From: DATLNF01 sp046590575
GTDB taxonomy: Bacteria; Actinomycetota; Actinomycetes; BP-191
Direction: 5' to 3'
Assembly (NCBI GenBank): GCA_046590575.1
Contig: JBKJUS010000184.1
Span: 8,700 to 72,699, forward strand
DNA: 64,000 nucleotides
Of this stretch, positions 1 to 6,797 are shown in pieces. Each line of letters begins with the position of its first letter. The stretch's first letter is position 1. Position numbers and translations under genes: made by a program. The notes under the pieces are model-generated. The model was not told the DNA's origin. It searched no databases and was given only the letters and a program-made list of their open reading frames with translations.

Positions 1-146
1 TCGTGGGGATGGTCGCCGAGGGCTTGACCATTGGCCAGATTCTGATCGACTTCCCTCAACTCGCCGGTGAAGACGTTCAGGAAGCCCTCCGCTATGCGGC
101 CGCTGCCGTCGACGAACGAGAACTGCCCGCGCGGTCGACCGGGTGA
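1..146 (+). CDS. DUF433 protein, C-terminal part (truncated by window start)
   Basis: The frame open from base 3 encodes the last 47 residues of a DUF433 (VapB-like antitoxin) protein. The visible part carries the family's typical helical pattern (GLTIGQILIDFP, then a helix LRYAAAAVDERELP). The stop TGA at 144-146 overlaps the GTG start of the next gene by four bases (GTGA), so the two are translationally coupled. DUF433 proteins are commonly paired with DUF5615 PIN-like proteins in toxin-antitoxin-like modules, which is exactly the arrangement here. The start lies outside the window. Confidence 0.8.
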   Translation, partial: VGMVAEGLTIGQILIDFPQLAGEDVQEALRYAAAAVDERELPARSTG

Positions 147-559
147 GATTCCTGGTCGACGAGTCGCTGTCGGCGAGTGTCGCGGCGTTGCTCGCCGACG
201 CCGGCCACGATGCGATCCACGTCGGCGATCTACAGCTCCTTGGCGCCACCGATGCCCAGGTCCTCGGGGCAGCCGCTCAGCGCGAGCGCGTACTCGTGTC
301 GGCTGACACCGACTTTGGCGAGTTACTCGCGCTCGGGCGCCATCCCGGCCCGAGCGTCATAATCTTCCGGCGGGCACCGCACCGGCCAGAACAGCAGTGC
401 CCGCTGCTGCTGGCCTACCTACCGGACGTCGAAGACAGCCTGCTCGCCGGCGCCGTCGTCATCGTGACCCGCGAGCGAGTCCGCATCCGCCAGCTGCCGA
501 TCGGTCCGGTAGGTGAGTCGGAGGTGCTTGGTGATCCGGAGCCAGAGGACCCACGGTAA
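143..559 (+). CDS. DUF5615 PIN-like protein (putative toxin)
   Basis: 138 residues; GTG start inside the GTGA overlap with the upstream DUF433 gene. The N-terminus FLVDESL (Asp6) and the later SADTDFGEL (Asp55, Asp57) fit the acidic residues of a compact PIN-like nuclease fold of the DUF5615 family. By family knowledge the pair DUF433-DUF5615 is regarded as a type II toxin-antitoxin-like system, with this protein as the probable RNase toxin; that function is inferred, not shown. The gene lies about 265 bases upstream of an ISL3 element and looks intact. The stretch between (560-823) has no convincing gene. Confidence 0.8.
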   Translation: MRFLVDESLSASVAALLADAGHDAIHVGDLQLLGATDAQVLGAAAQRERVLVSADTDFGELLALGRHPGPSVIIFRRAPHRPEQQCPLLLAYLPDVEDSLLAGAVVIVTRERVRIRQLPIGPVGESEVLGDPEPEDPR

Positions 560-823
560 TGAGACCCCGCCTTGGCGCTGAGGTCTTCGGAACCCCGGGG
601 CAACACGGGGCAATCGCAGTACTTGGTCCCAACTCCGAGTCGCTCGGAACCATTCAGCGAATCGTGTGGCCCGTCTCGGCTGCCGCCAAGGCGCCAGTTG
701 ACGGCAAAGGCGGTCGTGTCGTTGGAGCGCTGCCGTGCCCGAATGCTCGCCATGGAGACCCCTCATTCCATCGCCCGTGCTGTCGGCGTGCTGTCATGGC
801 GATGGACTTGAGGGACGAGGAGT

Positions 824-845
824 GGGTCTTCGGATCCTGACGGGG
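824..845 (+). repeat. Left terminal inverted repeat of the ISL3 element
   Basis: Begins GGGTCTTCGGATC and ends CGGGG. Compared with the inverted right end it differs at only four adjacent central positions. It lies 8 bases beyond the stop codon of the transposase gene. Confidence 0.85.
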
Positions 846-853
846 TGCTGGGC

Positions 854-2170
854 TCATTGGACGACGATGGAGCCGAGCACTCGCCAGTTCGGTTTGCCGG
901 CGTAGAGCAGGGCGCGGACGCGGTAGTTGCGGAAGTTGCGGAAGCCGAACCCGATGCGCTTGATCCGCTTGATCAGGTTGTTCAGTGCCTCTGTGGGCCC
1001 GTTGCTGACGCGGGCGATGTGGTAGTTGCAGATCTTGTCGAACCACTTCTCCAGCGTCCGGCCGAGCTTGCGGAGCTCGAAGGGCATCGCGGGCCGTGTG
1101 CAGTGCTCGATCAGCTCGCGGAGCATCGCTCGGGCGGTGTCGATGTCGGTGCAGCGGTAGAACTCGCGTAGTCGTTCTTTGACCCGGTAGGCGATCGCGA
1201 CCTCACCGTGCGGGTCGCCGAGGGCCAGCAGCGACGCCAGCCGCTGCTGGGCAGCTTCGTCGAGCCGTTCCTCACCGGTCAGCAGCACCCGGCGCACTCG
1301 GAACAGCGGGTCGTCACGGCGCCCGCGGTGGCCCTTGTGCTCGCGTTGCACCCGACGACGGACCTCATCCAGCGCGCGGTTCGCGAGCTGGATGCAGTGG
1401 AAGGCGTCCACCACCTGCTGGGCCTTGGGCAGCGTCACGGTGTAGACGGCGGCATAGACGTTGGACATGTCCAACGCACCGAAGCGGATCTTGCCCTTCC
1501 AGGAGCCGGGCTGGTCGTTCACCCAGCGCGCCACGTCTCGAAAGTCCTTGGTGGGCAGGATCTCCAGGATCTGATGATGGGCCACGTCGGCGACCGTGGT
1601 GCAGTACTGCCGAGCCCGCTGGGTGCGCAGCTTCACGAACGAGGTCTCGTCCAGGCCGATCGCCGTGGTCAGGGTCAGCCGCTTGGTGTCCGCCTCGAGC
1701 AGCGCCTCGCCGTAGCTGGTGACCGCGTCGTTGATCGTGTGCCAGTCGCAGTTCAGCTCGCCGGCGACATCCGACACGGCGCGACCCCGCCCGACCTGCT
1801 CCGTCGCCCACTTCGCGCAGCGGGTGGTCAGCCGGCAGTTCTTCGCCGCGATCCGGTGATCACCCGGCGTCCAGGACTTGCGAAGGCAGCCCTCGTGCGG
1901 ACAGCACAGCCGGTGCTTGCGCCACGCCAACGTCATCGGCGTGCCGAAGACCGGCAGGTCCACGTAACGGACCACCGGCCGATCCTTGACCTGAGCGCGG
2001 GCACCGCAGGAGGGGCAGAACTGAACGACCTCACGCTGCTCGATCAGCAACTCCACGTCCGGGCCGGTGCGCTGATAGGCCAACACCCGGACGTTCTTCA
2101 GACCGACCAGGGCCTGGACGATCTGGCTAGGCTCATGCAGGACGAAGGTGTTGCGGGATTTGTTGGTCAC
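854..2170 (-). CDS. ISL3-family transposase
   Basis: DDE transposase that mobilises the surrounding element. From the GTG at 2170 the protein has 438 residues; a TTG at 2200 would add ten residues, and neither start has a strong Shine-Dalgarno. Domains in order: N-terminal zinc-binding region (CPSC near residue 52, CCPHEGC near 90), a helix-turn-helix region (about 115-155), then the DDE_Tnp_ISL3 domain with GLDETSF (Asp174), LDMSNVY (Asp234) and GPTEALNN (Glu394). All three acidic residues are present and no frameshift is seen, so it may be active. The long open frame on the opposite strand (1208-2275) is its shadow. Confidence 0.9.
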   Translation of the reverse strand: MTNKSRNTFVLHEPSQIVQALVGLKNVRVLAYQRTGPDVELLIEQREVVQFCPSCGARAQVKDRPVVRYVDLPVFGTPMTLAWRKHRLCCPHEGCLRKSWTPGDHRIAAKNCRLTTRCAKWATEQVGRGRAVSDVAGELNCDWHTINDAVTSYGEALLEADTKRLTLTTAIGLDETSFVKLRTQRARQYCTTVADVAHHQILEILPTKDFRDVARWVNDQPGSWKGKIRFGALDMSNVYAAVYTVTLPKAQQVVDAFHCIQLANRALDEVRRRVQREHKGHRGRRDDPLFRVRRVLLTGEERLDEAAQQRLASLLALGDPHGEVAIAYRVKERLREFYRCTDIDTARAMLRELIEHCTRPAMPFELRKLGRTLEKWFDKICNYHIARVSNGPTEALNNLIKRIKRIGFGFRNFRNYRVRALLYAGKPNWRVLGSIVVQ

Positions 2171-2228
2171 ACTTCGAAGACTGCAGCACCTTCGTCCCAA
2201 TCAGCCCGCGGCACGCCCACGCAAAGAA

Positions 2229-2248
2229 GGCCACCCCGCAGGGTGGCC
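2229..2248. terminator. Perfect hairpin inside the IS upstream of the transposase
   Basis: Eight-base perfect arms (GGCCACCC at 2229-2236, GGGTGGCC at 2241-2248) with a CGCA loop. It sits between the right inverted repeat and the transposase start. Such hairpins in insertion sequences can block transcription or translation that enters from flanking DNA; that role is inferred from position. Confidence 0.5.
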
Positions 2249-2249
2249 T

Positions 2250-2271
2250 CCCCGCTGAGATCCGAAGACCC
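2250..2271 (-). repeat. Right terminal inverted repeat of the ISL3 element
   Basis: Read on the minus strand it begins GGGTCTTCGGATC and ends CGGGG, matching the left end at 18 of 22 positions. It lies on the upstream side of the transposase gene. Confidence 0.85.
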
Positions 2272-2345
2272 GTGATGCGCCGCGCGATGCGTAAGGGTGA
2301 AAAACCGCTCGCTGGGCTGACCGTTCGGCACCAGGGAGTACAGCC

Positions 2346-3650
2346 ATGGCGCGCAGCAGATCTACCCGCATCACACCACGCCGTCCCGCCGGCGACGGAT
2401 CGGTCTCACCCCGCACCAAAACAGACGGCACCGTCGTCTACGACGCCTACTGGACGTATTCCGACCCGCTCACTGGAAAGGTTCGCCGGAGCTGCCGCCG
2501 GGGCTTTCCCACCCGCGCAGAAGGCGCCGCGTTCCTTCGCGCGCAGACCAGTCAGGTCGACGCCGGCAGCTTCGTCCCGGCCAGCACCGAGCACCTCGGC
2601 TCCTACCTCGACATGTGGCTCGGCACCCTGCGGCTGCGCCGGCAGACCGTGCAGGGCTACCGCAACTACGTGACCCGACACATCAACCCGCGGATCGGGC
2701 ACCTGACGCTTGCCGAGCTGACGCCGATGCACCTCAACGCGCTCTACGCCGAGCTCGAGCGCAACGGCAACCACTCCACCTGCTGCCGGGCCGGGAAGAA
2801 GTGCGGGATCGTGCGCGGCACATTGCCGCTGTCCCGCAGCTCGGTGCGCCAGGTCCACAGCGTGCTCTCCGCCTCGCTCGGCGCCGCTGTCGACGCAGGA
2901 CTGCTGTCGGTCTCCCCCACCATGCGGGCGAAGCCGCCGACACAGCGCGAGGCACGCGCCGAGCGCAAGTCCTACGAGACCTGGACGCCGGAAGAGCTCG
3001 CGACCTTCCTCGACGGCTGTCGGGGGCACCGGTTCCACCCGCTGTGGCAGCTGCTCGCCATGACCGGCATGCGCCGCGGCGAGGCACTCGGTCTGCGCTG
3101 GGCCGACGTCGACCTCGAACTCGGCACCGCGTCGGTGCAGCAGACCGTCGGCAGTGACCGCGACGAGTCCGGCAACCGCCGGACCTTCGTGCAGCACTCG
3201 GTGAAGAACGGGCGGCCGCACATGATCGCCCTCGACGTAGCCACCGTCGCGGTCCTGCGAACGCACCGGCTCCGGCAGAACGAGGTACGGCTCGCCCTGG
3301 GTCCGCAGTGGGTCGACCACGACCTCGTCTTCGCCCCCGACGACGGCTGGCTGCACCAGGGCGTCCCTGCCGGCGGCCCGCTGCCCACCGAGCGGGTCAG
3401 CAGCCTGTGGCGGGAGATGGTCCGCCGGCAGCCCGGCGTACGAACGATCCGGCTCCACGACCTGCGACACACCTGGGCGACGCTCGCGCTGAAGTCCGGC
3501 GTGCACCCGAAGGTCGTGCAGGAGCGGCTGAACCACAGCACCATCAGCGTCACCCTCGGCATGTACTCGCACACCACGCCGGGCATGGACCGGGAAGCCT
3601 GCGACCTCGTCGCCTCGCTCCTGGTCCCCCACCTTCGACAGCCAGCCTGA
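2346..3650 (+). CDS. Tyrosine site-specific recombinase (phage-type integrase)
   Basis: 434-residue integrase with an AGGGAG Shine-Dalgarno 7-8 bases before the ATG. Order of parts: N-terminal beta-rich arm-binding-like region (about 15-70), SAM-like core-binding domain (about 80-195), catalytic domain (about 210-425). Catalytic residues visible: Arg243 in TGMRRGEALGL, a Lys near 287, His371 and Arg374 in LHDLRHTWA, His397 in LNHSTISV and Tyr407 in MYSHTTPG. A Cys/His insertion (CCRAGKKC, about 146-153) interrupts the core-binding domain. It would integrate or excise a mobile element; its attachment site is not visible. A diverged copy of its 3' end lies at 9297-9404. Confidence 0.93.
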   Translation: MARSRSTRITPRRPAGDGSVSPRTKTDGTVVYDAYWTYSDPLTGKVRRSCRRGFPTRAEGAAFLRAQTSQVDAGSFVPASTEHLGSYLDMWLGTLRLRRQTVQGYRNYVTRHINPRIGHLTLAELTPMHLNALYAELERNGNHSTCCRAGKKCGIVRGTLPLSRSSVRQVHSVLSASLGAAVDAGLLSVSPTMRAKPPTQREARAERKSYETWTPEELATFLDGCRGHRFHPLWQLLAMTGMRRGEALGLRWADVDLELGTASVQQTVGSDRDESGNRRTFVQHSVKNGRPHMIALDVATVAVLRTHRLRQNEVRLALGPQWVDHDLVFAPDDGWLHQGVPAGGPLPTERVSSLWREMVRRQPGVRTIRLHDLRHTWATLALKSGVHPKVVQERLNHSTISVTLGMYSHTTPGMDREACDLVASLLVPHLRQPA

Positions 3651-3719
3651 GAGCAGGTGGTCGGATGCCTCTGCCTCCCTGCGCTCTGACGTACCTCGCC
3701 GCGAGGAATGGCGCTGAGA

Positions 3720-4565
3720 ATGTCGAATGATGCTGACATGAGGAGATCGCTGGCAGCCACGCTCGGGATGTTCCTTGTCCTGTCTCCCTTATCGTTCGCG
3801 GCGGCGACGCCACCTGCACGCCCGCCGTCGGTTCAGGTCTGGGTAGCAGAGCGGACCACTCGTGCCGAGACAAATCTTGAGCTCGAGGCCAGGCAGAGAT
3901 CGACTGACGGGGCTTCACTTCTGTACGCCTCGGTGTCGGTAGACCTCGATCCCGCATCTCTGCGGATCCGCCGCACGATGTCTGGTTCGATATTCAGCTA
4001 CGACCATGACCTCGTGCCGCGTGGATACGGCATGCTAGCGGCGGCTAGCTGCCCGACGCCGCCTCCGACATCGCAGGTGTGCGAAACCCACACAGCAAGG
4101 ACTGGCCGGACGATCGCGACGCTGCGCTCACCCGCTGGCGATGGAGGACCTGATCGTCTTTACCTAGTGCTCCGCTCACACGAGATTTCCGTGCGACTCA
4201 CCGCGCTCTCGAAGGGCTGGGTTGTCCGGCGTGTTCCCACAGCACGTGCTCGCATCGTCGGCGCTGACGAGGCAGCGGCCACAGGAGCGCACTCGGCGCT
4301 CGCGGGAGTCGAAGTGTTCTCCTCAGCAGAGTCCGAAGGCGGCGCGCGGGGAAGTATCGCGATGGCCCGCCCTCCATGCGACACAGCGCTATCCGTCGGC
4401 CGGGTCCGGCTGCTCGGGGGATCAACCGACCCAGCGGTCAGTTGTACGCTGACAACATCGTCCATGCACGACTTTTCCCCGCGACAGACGCGGTGGGTCC
4501 TGAGCGGACCTGCGGCAGGAGTCACGACATCGGGCATCGTGCGCCTCATCGTGGTCGATCTGTGA
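3720..4565 (+). CDS. Secreted protein of unknown function
   Basis: 281 residues from the ATG at 3720, preceded by GAGGAA about 12 bases upstream; ATGs at 3708 and 3738 are alternatives. The segment after the 3738 methionine (MRRSLAATLGMFLVLSPL, then an Ala-rich stretch) is a signal peptide with probable cleavage after SFAAA. The mature part is beta-rich with paired Cys (CPTPPPTSQVC; further Cys near the C-terminus) and no family I recognise. GC content and codon use look less extreme than in the core genes further right, consistent with the accessory region next to the integrase. Confidence 0.6.
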   Translation: MSNDADMRRSLAATLGMFLVLSPLSFAAATPPARPPSVQVWVAERTTRAETNLELEARQRSTDGASLLYASVSVDLDPASLRIRRTMSGSIFSYDHDLVPRGYGMLAAASCPTPPPTSQVCETHTARTGRTIATLRSPAGDGGPDRLYLVLRSHEISVRLTALSKGWVVRRVPTARARIVGADEAAATGAHSALAGVEVFSSAESEGGARGSIAMARPPCDTALSVGRVRLLGGSTDPAVSCTLTTSSMHDFSPRQTRWVLSGPAAGVTTSGIVRLIVVDL

Positions 4566-4637
4566 TTCCGAAGCCCTTTTTCCGACTCCAGGACTAAGCG
4601 CAGCCCCTGCTCAAGCAACTCGTTCGGTACTTCCTAG

Positions 4638-5378
4638 GTGCACAAATGGCAACGGAGTTCGGGAGCCTCCTCCGTCGTAGGTACGCCCTCAGATGCGTTG
4701 ATTGACAAGGCTCGGGTGGTCGTCGCTGGCGTATGTCTCGCGGTGGCCGCAACTTCCGTGGGCCCGTCTGTAGCTGCCCCTGAGACGGGTACGGCCCGCG
4801 CGCCAAAGTGCCGGATCGTGCGGGATGACGCCGGCGACGTGCGCTCCGGATTCGGCGTCGTCGGACATCCGAGCTCGTCCATCGACATCCTCTCAGGTGA
4901 CCTGGCCGCCAACTCGAGAACTTTGACCGCAGTGATCCGTGTCAAGGAGTTGATACTCCCCGACCCGACCTCCCAGACCGGCGTCCACTTCTCCTTCTCC
5001 ATGCAAGGTCCCGAGTCAAAAATCGTTTTCTCCGCGAACTTCGGCCCCGACGGGGACTTTTTCGACATCTACGCCGGCCAGCCGACAGAGGTCGGCGGCG
5101 AGGACGGGGCGTCGAGCGTCCCGTACCTCGCGCCCGCAACGGGAGTGTTCGACCGGGCTCGCAATGAGGTCCGCATCCACGCGGCACTCGCCGACCTCGC
5201 CAAGGTGGACTCGCTCAGCGAGGGCGCGCGACTGGTGAAGCCCTATATCGAGGCGAGCACCGGAATCGTCTCGAAGAACGTGGCGCGCAGCTTCACGACC
5301 ACCGGAAGCCGAGACTTCACGGCTACTGGCATGTCGTACACGATGAGTGAGCGGACGTGCGTCAAGCCGGGCGTGTAG
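4638..5378 (+). CDS. Secreted protein of unknown function
   Basis: 246 residues from a GTG at 4638; the true start could be one of the TTG/GTG codons closer to the signal-like segment ARVVVAGVCLAVAATS, which ends in SVAAPETG. The mature protein starts with a pattern CRIVRDDAGD...SSSIDILSGDL, resembling the D-x-GD...DI arrangement of the secreted protein at 48133-48726, so both may share a beta-sandwich fold. No enzyme motif is visible. It follows another secreted orphan (3720-4565) by 72 bases in the same direction; the two may be cotranscribed. Confidence 0.55.
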   Translation: MHKWQRSSGASSVVGTPSDALIDKARVVVAGVCLAVAATSVGPSVAAPETGTARAPKCRIVRDDAGDVRSGFGVVGHPSSSIDILSGDLAANSRTLTAVIRVKELILPDPTSQTGVHFSFSMQGPESKIVFSANFGPDGDFFDIYAGQPTEVGGEDGASSVPYLAPATGVFDRARNEVRIHAALADLAKVDSLSEGARLVKPYIEASTGIVSKNVARSFTTTGSRDFTATGMSYTMSERTCVKPGV

Positions 5379-5385
5379 TGCCATC

Positions 5386-5401
5386 GGCCAGCGGACTGGC
5401 C
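5386..5401. terminator. Short hairpin after 4638-5378 gene
   Basis: GGCCAG-CGGA-CTGGCC, perfect six-base arms, eight bases after the stop codon. No clear U-tract follows, so termination is only a suggestion. Confidence 0.35.
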
Positions 5402-5511
5402 AACCTCGTTGAGCTCAAATACTGAGGGCACCAGCGCATTGTGCCGCGGTGCGTCGCCACGCAGGTGGAGTCGGACGCGATGTCGACGCCCGAGCCGTAA
5501 GAGGCTGAATG

Positions 5512-5865
5512 TCAGCCGAGCACAAGTTTTCGGTCGCCGAAGTCAGCCACGACCTCCACCGTGCCGCCGAGGGCTTCGACGTACGCCTTGATCGTCGACA
5601 GACCAGCACGCTCGAACTCGCCGCCCTCGAGCTGGGAGATGGTCGGCTGGGTGACTTTCATTCGCTGCGCCAGCTCGACTTGGGTGAGTCCTTGCTCTTC
5701 GCGGATCTCGCGCAGTCGGTAGGCCCGAACCTCTGCCTCCATCCGAGCGCGTTCCAGGGCAACGCGGTCTGCACGCGGCGGCCGGGCAGAGCGCACCTCG
5801 CGCCAGCTCTTCGCCGAAGGCTTCACCTTCGCCACGCTGCCACTCTTCACTGCTCGCTGAGCCAT
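5512..5865 (-). CDS. XRE-family antitoxin (HigA-like)
   Basis: 117 residues from the ATG at 5865, chosen because GGGAGG lies 8 bases upstream and because this start overlaps the toxin stop by 19 bases. A helix-turn-helix of XRE type is obvious in the centre: REIREEQGLTQVELAQRM followed by VTQPTISQLE. The C-terminus (GGTVEVVADFGDRKLVLG) matches HigA-type antitoxins in which the last strands neutralise the toxin. Expected role: binds the RelE-like toxin and represses the common promoter. Gene order toxin first, antitoxin second is typical of higBA. Confidence 0.85.
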   Translation of the reverse strand: MAQRAVKSGSVAKVKPSAKSWREVRSARPPRADRVALERARMEAEVRAYRLREIREEQGLTQVELAQRMKVTQPTISQLEGGEFERAGLSTIKAYVEALGGTVEVVADFGDRKLVLG

Positions 5866-6194
5866 GCGTCGTACCTCCCGTCGGCAACCGGTATGAACTC
5901 GTCGTACCAACGCTTCCAGTTGCCGGCCTTGTCGCCAGCAACGAGGAGCACCGCGCGTCGCTCTGGATCAAAGACGAACAGGATCCGGATCTCGCTGTGT
6001 CCGGCTGAGCCCGGACGCAACTCCTTCATGTTGTGGTGACGAGAGCCCTTGACGCGGTCGACAAGCGGACGACCCAGAGTTGGTCCGTCCTCCTCCAGCT
6101 TGTCGATTGCTGCTGCGAGCTGGTCATAGGAGTCCTCATCGAGGGCAAGGATCCAGGAAGCCACATCCTCGAGCAGCCTGACGTCCCAGCCCAC
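5847..6194 (-). CDS. RelE/HigB-type toxin (phage-derived Gp49-like)
   Basis: 115 residues, GTG start. The pattern LDEDSYDQLAAAIDKLEEDGPTLGRP, then HHNMKELRP and IRILFVFDPERRAVLLVAGDKAGNW, then WYDEFIP is that of the HigB / phage-derived Gp49-like family of ribosome-dependent mRNA interferases. It is the first gene of the pair. The predicted promoter places the transcription start at or next to the GTG, so its message is probably leaderless. It lies directly before the C-rich repeat field. Confidence 0.87.
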   Translation of the reverse strand: MGWDVRLLEDVASWILALDEDSYDQLAAAIDKLEEDGPTLGRPLVDRVKGSRHHNMKELRPGSAGHSEIRILFVFDPERRAVLLVAGDKAGNWKRWYDEFIPVADGRYDAWLSEQ

Positions 6195-6200
6195 GACACC

Positions 6201-6228
6201 AGTATAGCCTGTAGCCGATATCAGTCAA
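6201..6228 (-). promoter_or_regulatory. Promoter of the HigBA-like pair (leaderless)
   Basis: On the minus strand TTGACT (6228-6223), a 16-base spacer, and TATACT (6206-6201). A start point seven bases further falls on the GTG at 6194, so the toxin mRNA should have little or no leader. Close to consensus for a principal sigma factor. Confidence 0.7.
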
Positions 6229-6302
6229 GACTTATGAACTAGCTCACGTGGTGCCTCAGGACCCATCGACCGTCCGGCTGAGTGACCGCATGGGAGCACC
6301 TA

Positions 6303-6448
6303 TCCCCCCGCGGACTGCAGTCTCAACATTCACGGGTCCCCCCGCGGAAGGCACTTTGAGGTGACGGGTCCCCCCGCGGACCGCAGATTCACAGGTGACG
6401 AGTCCCCCCGCGGACTGCGCAATTGCAGGTGAAGAATCCCCCCTCGGA
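6303..6448. repeat. Array of five C-rich repeats, period 32-34 bp
   Basis: The 12-base core TCCCCCCGCGGA occurs at 6303, 6337, 6369 and 6403, and as TCCCCCCTCGGA at 6437, that is at intervals of 34, 32, 34 and 34 bases. The spacers are partly related (CAGGTGAC-like ends before three of the units). Further copies of the last form are at 6618-6629 and 9219-9230, in the same orientation. The array is too degenerate and too short-unit for CRISPR. Function unknown; a multi-repeat end of a lost transposon is one possibility. Confidence 0.75.
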
Positions 6449-6463
6449 CATCGAGAAATGTCG

Positions 6464-6492
6464 TGATGCTCGGGTGATGCTCGGGTGATGCT
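6464..6492. repeat. Short tandem repeat, 11-bp unit
   Basis: TGATGCTCGGG occurs twice in tandem (6464-6485) followed by a third partial unit TGATGCT. It lies just after the C-rich array. Confidence 0.7.
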
Positions 6493-6617
6493 TAGTAGCC
6501 CGCAATGGACATCATTCGACAGCATCAAGTCCGAAAAAGTTCGCGGGAGCACTTGTCAGGAGGGCACTTCCCCCTATGGAATGTGCCTGTCCATCAGCCG
6601 AATCGAGCGCGTTCAAT

Positions 6618-6629
6618 TCCCCCCTCGGA
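6618..6629. repeat. Isolated copy of the C-rich motif
   Basis: TCCCCCCTCGGA followed by CACGCAGA; the copy at 9219-9230 is followed by CACAGA. The two copies flank the monooxygenase/regulator pair as direct repeats. Confidence 0.65.
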
Positions 6630-6797
6630 CACGCAGAGTCACTGCAAATTGCCCTGAGCCATGTAGCCCAGGCGCTGAGGAAACTCCCCCTTCTGGCTCG
6701 AGAAGCCGACGCTTCCTGGCGACGCCGCTGCGGGACCAACAGCGAAAATCGCCGCGTATCCCGCGGATCTGCAAGCTGGGCTTGGCCGTTCCGCTAG

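Larger units (their letters stand above)
824..2271. mobile_element. ISL3-family insertion sequence, complete
   Basis: A 1448-bp element bounded by 22-bp imperfect terminal inverted repeats (824-845 and 2250-2271, 18 of 22 positions matching, both beginning GGGTCTTCGGATC when read inwards). It contains one transposase gene on the minus strand. ISL3 elements normally make 8-bp target duplications, but the flanks here (CGAGGAGT on the left, GTGATGCG on the right) do not match, so the original duplication is lost or the ends were joined by recombination. A perfect hairpin lies between the transposase start and the right inverted repeat. Confidence 0.85.
6229..6797. other. Intergenic repeat field, no gene
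   Basis: About 570 bases between the toxin-antitoxin promoter and the end of the regulator gene. No credible coding sequence; the minus-strand frame 6256-6552 only translates the repeats (its SAGG and AVRGG peptide units recur with the DNA period). It holds five evenly spaced copies of a C-rich motif (6303-6448), a short tandem repeat (6464-6492) and one more isolated copy at 6618-6629. Confidence 0.75.

Noticed and set aside
560..823. Possible small gene between the DUF5615 gene and the IS
   Set aside because: Frames here (for example 559-840) run into the IS end, lack a ribosome-binding site and show no family resemblance.
1208..2275. Long plus-strand frame opposite the ISL3 transposase
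   Set aside because: Shadow of the transposase; composition (long Arg/Gly/Val/Ala runs, no motif) is that of an antisense frame in GC-rich DNA.
6303..6448. CRISPR array
   Set aside because: The conserved core is only about 12 bases, spacers are partly alike, spacing varies and no cas gene is present.
6256..6552. 98-codon minus-strand frame
   Set aside because: It merely translates the DNA repeats; the peptide repeats follow the DNA period and have no independent support.
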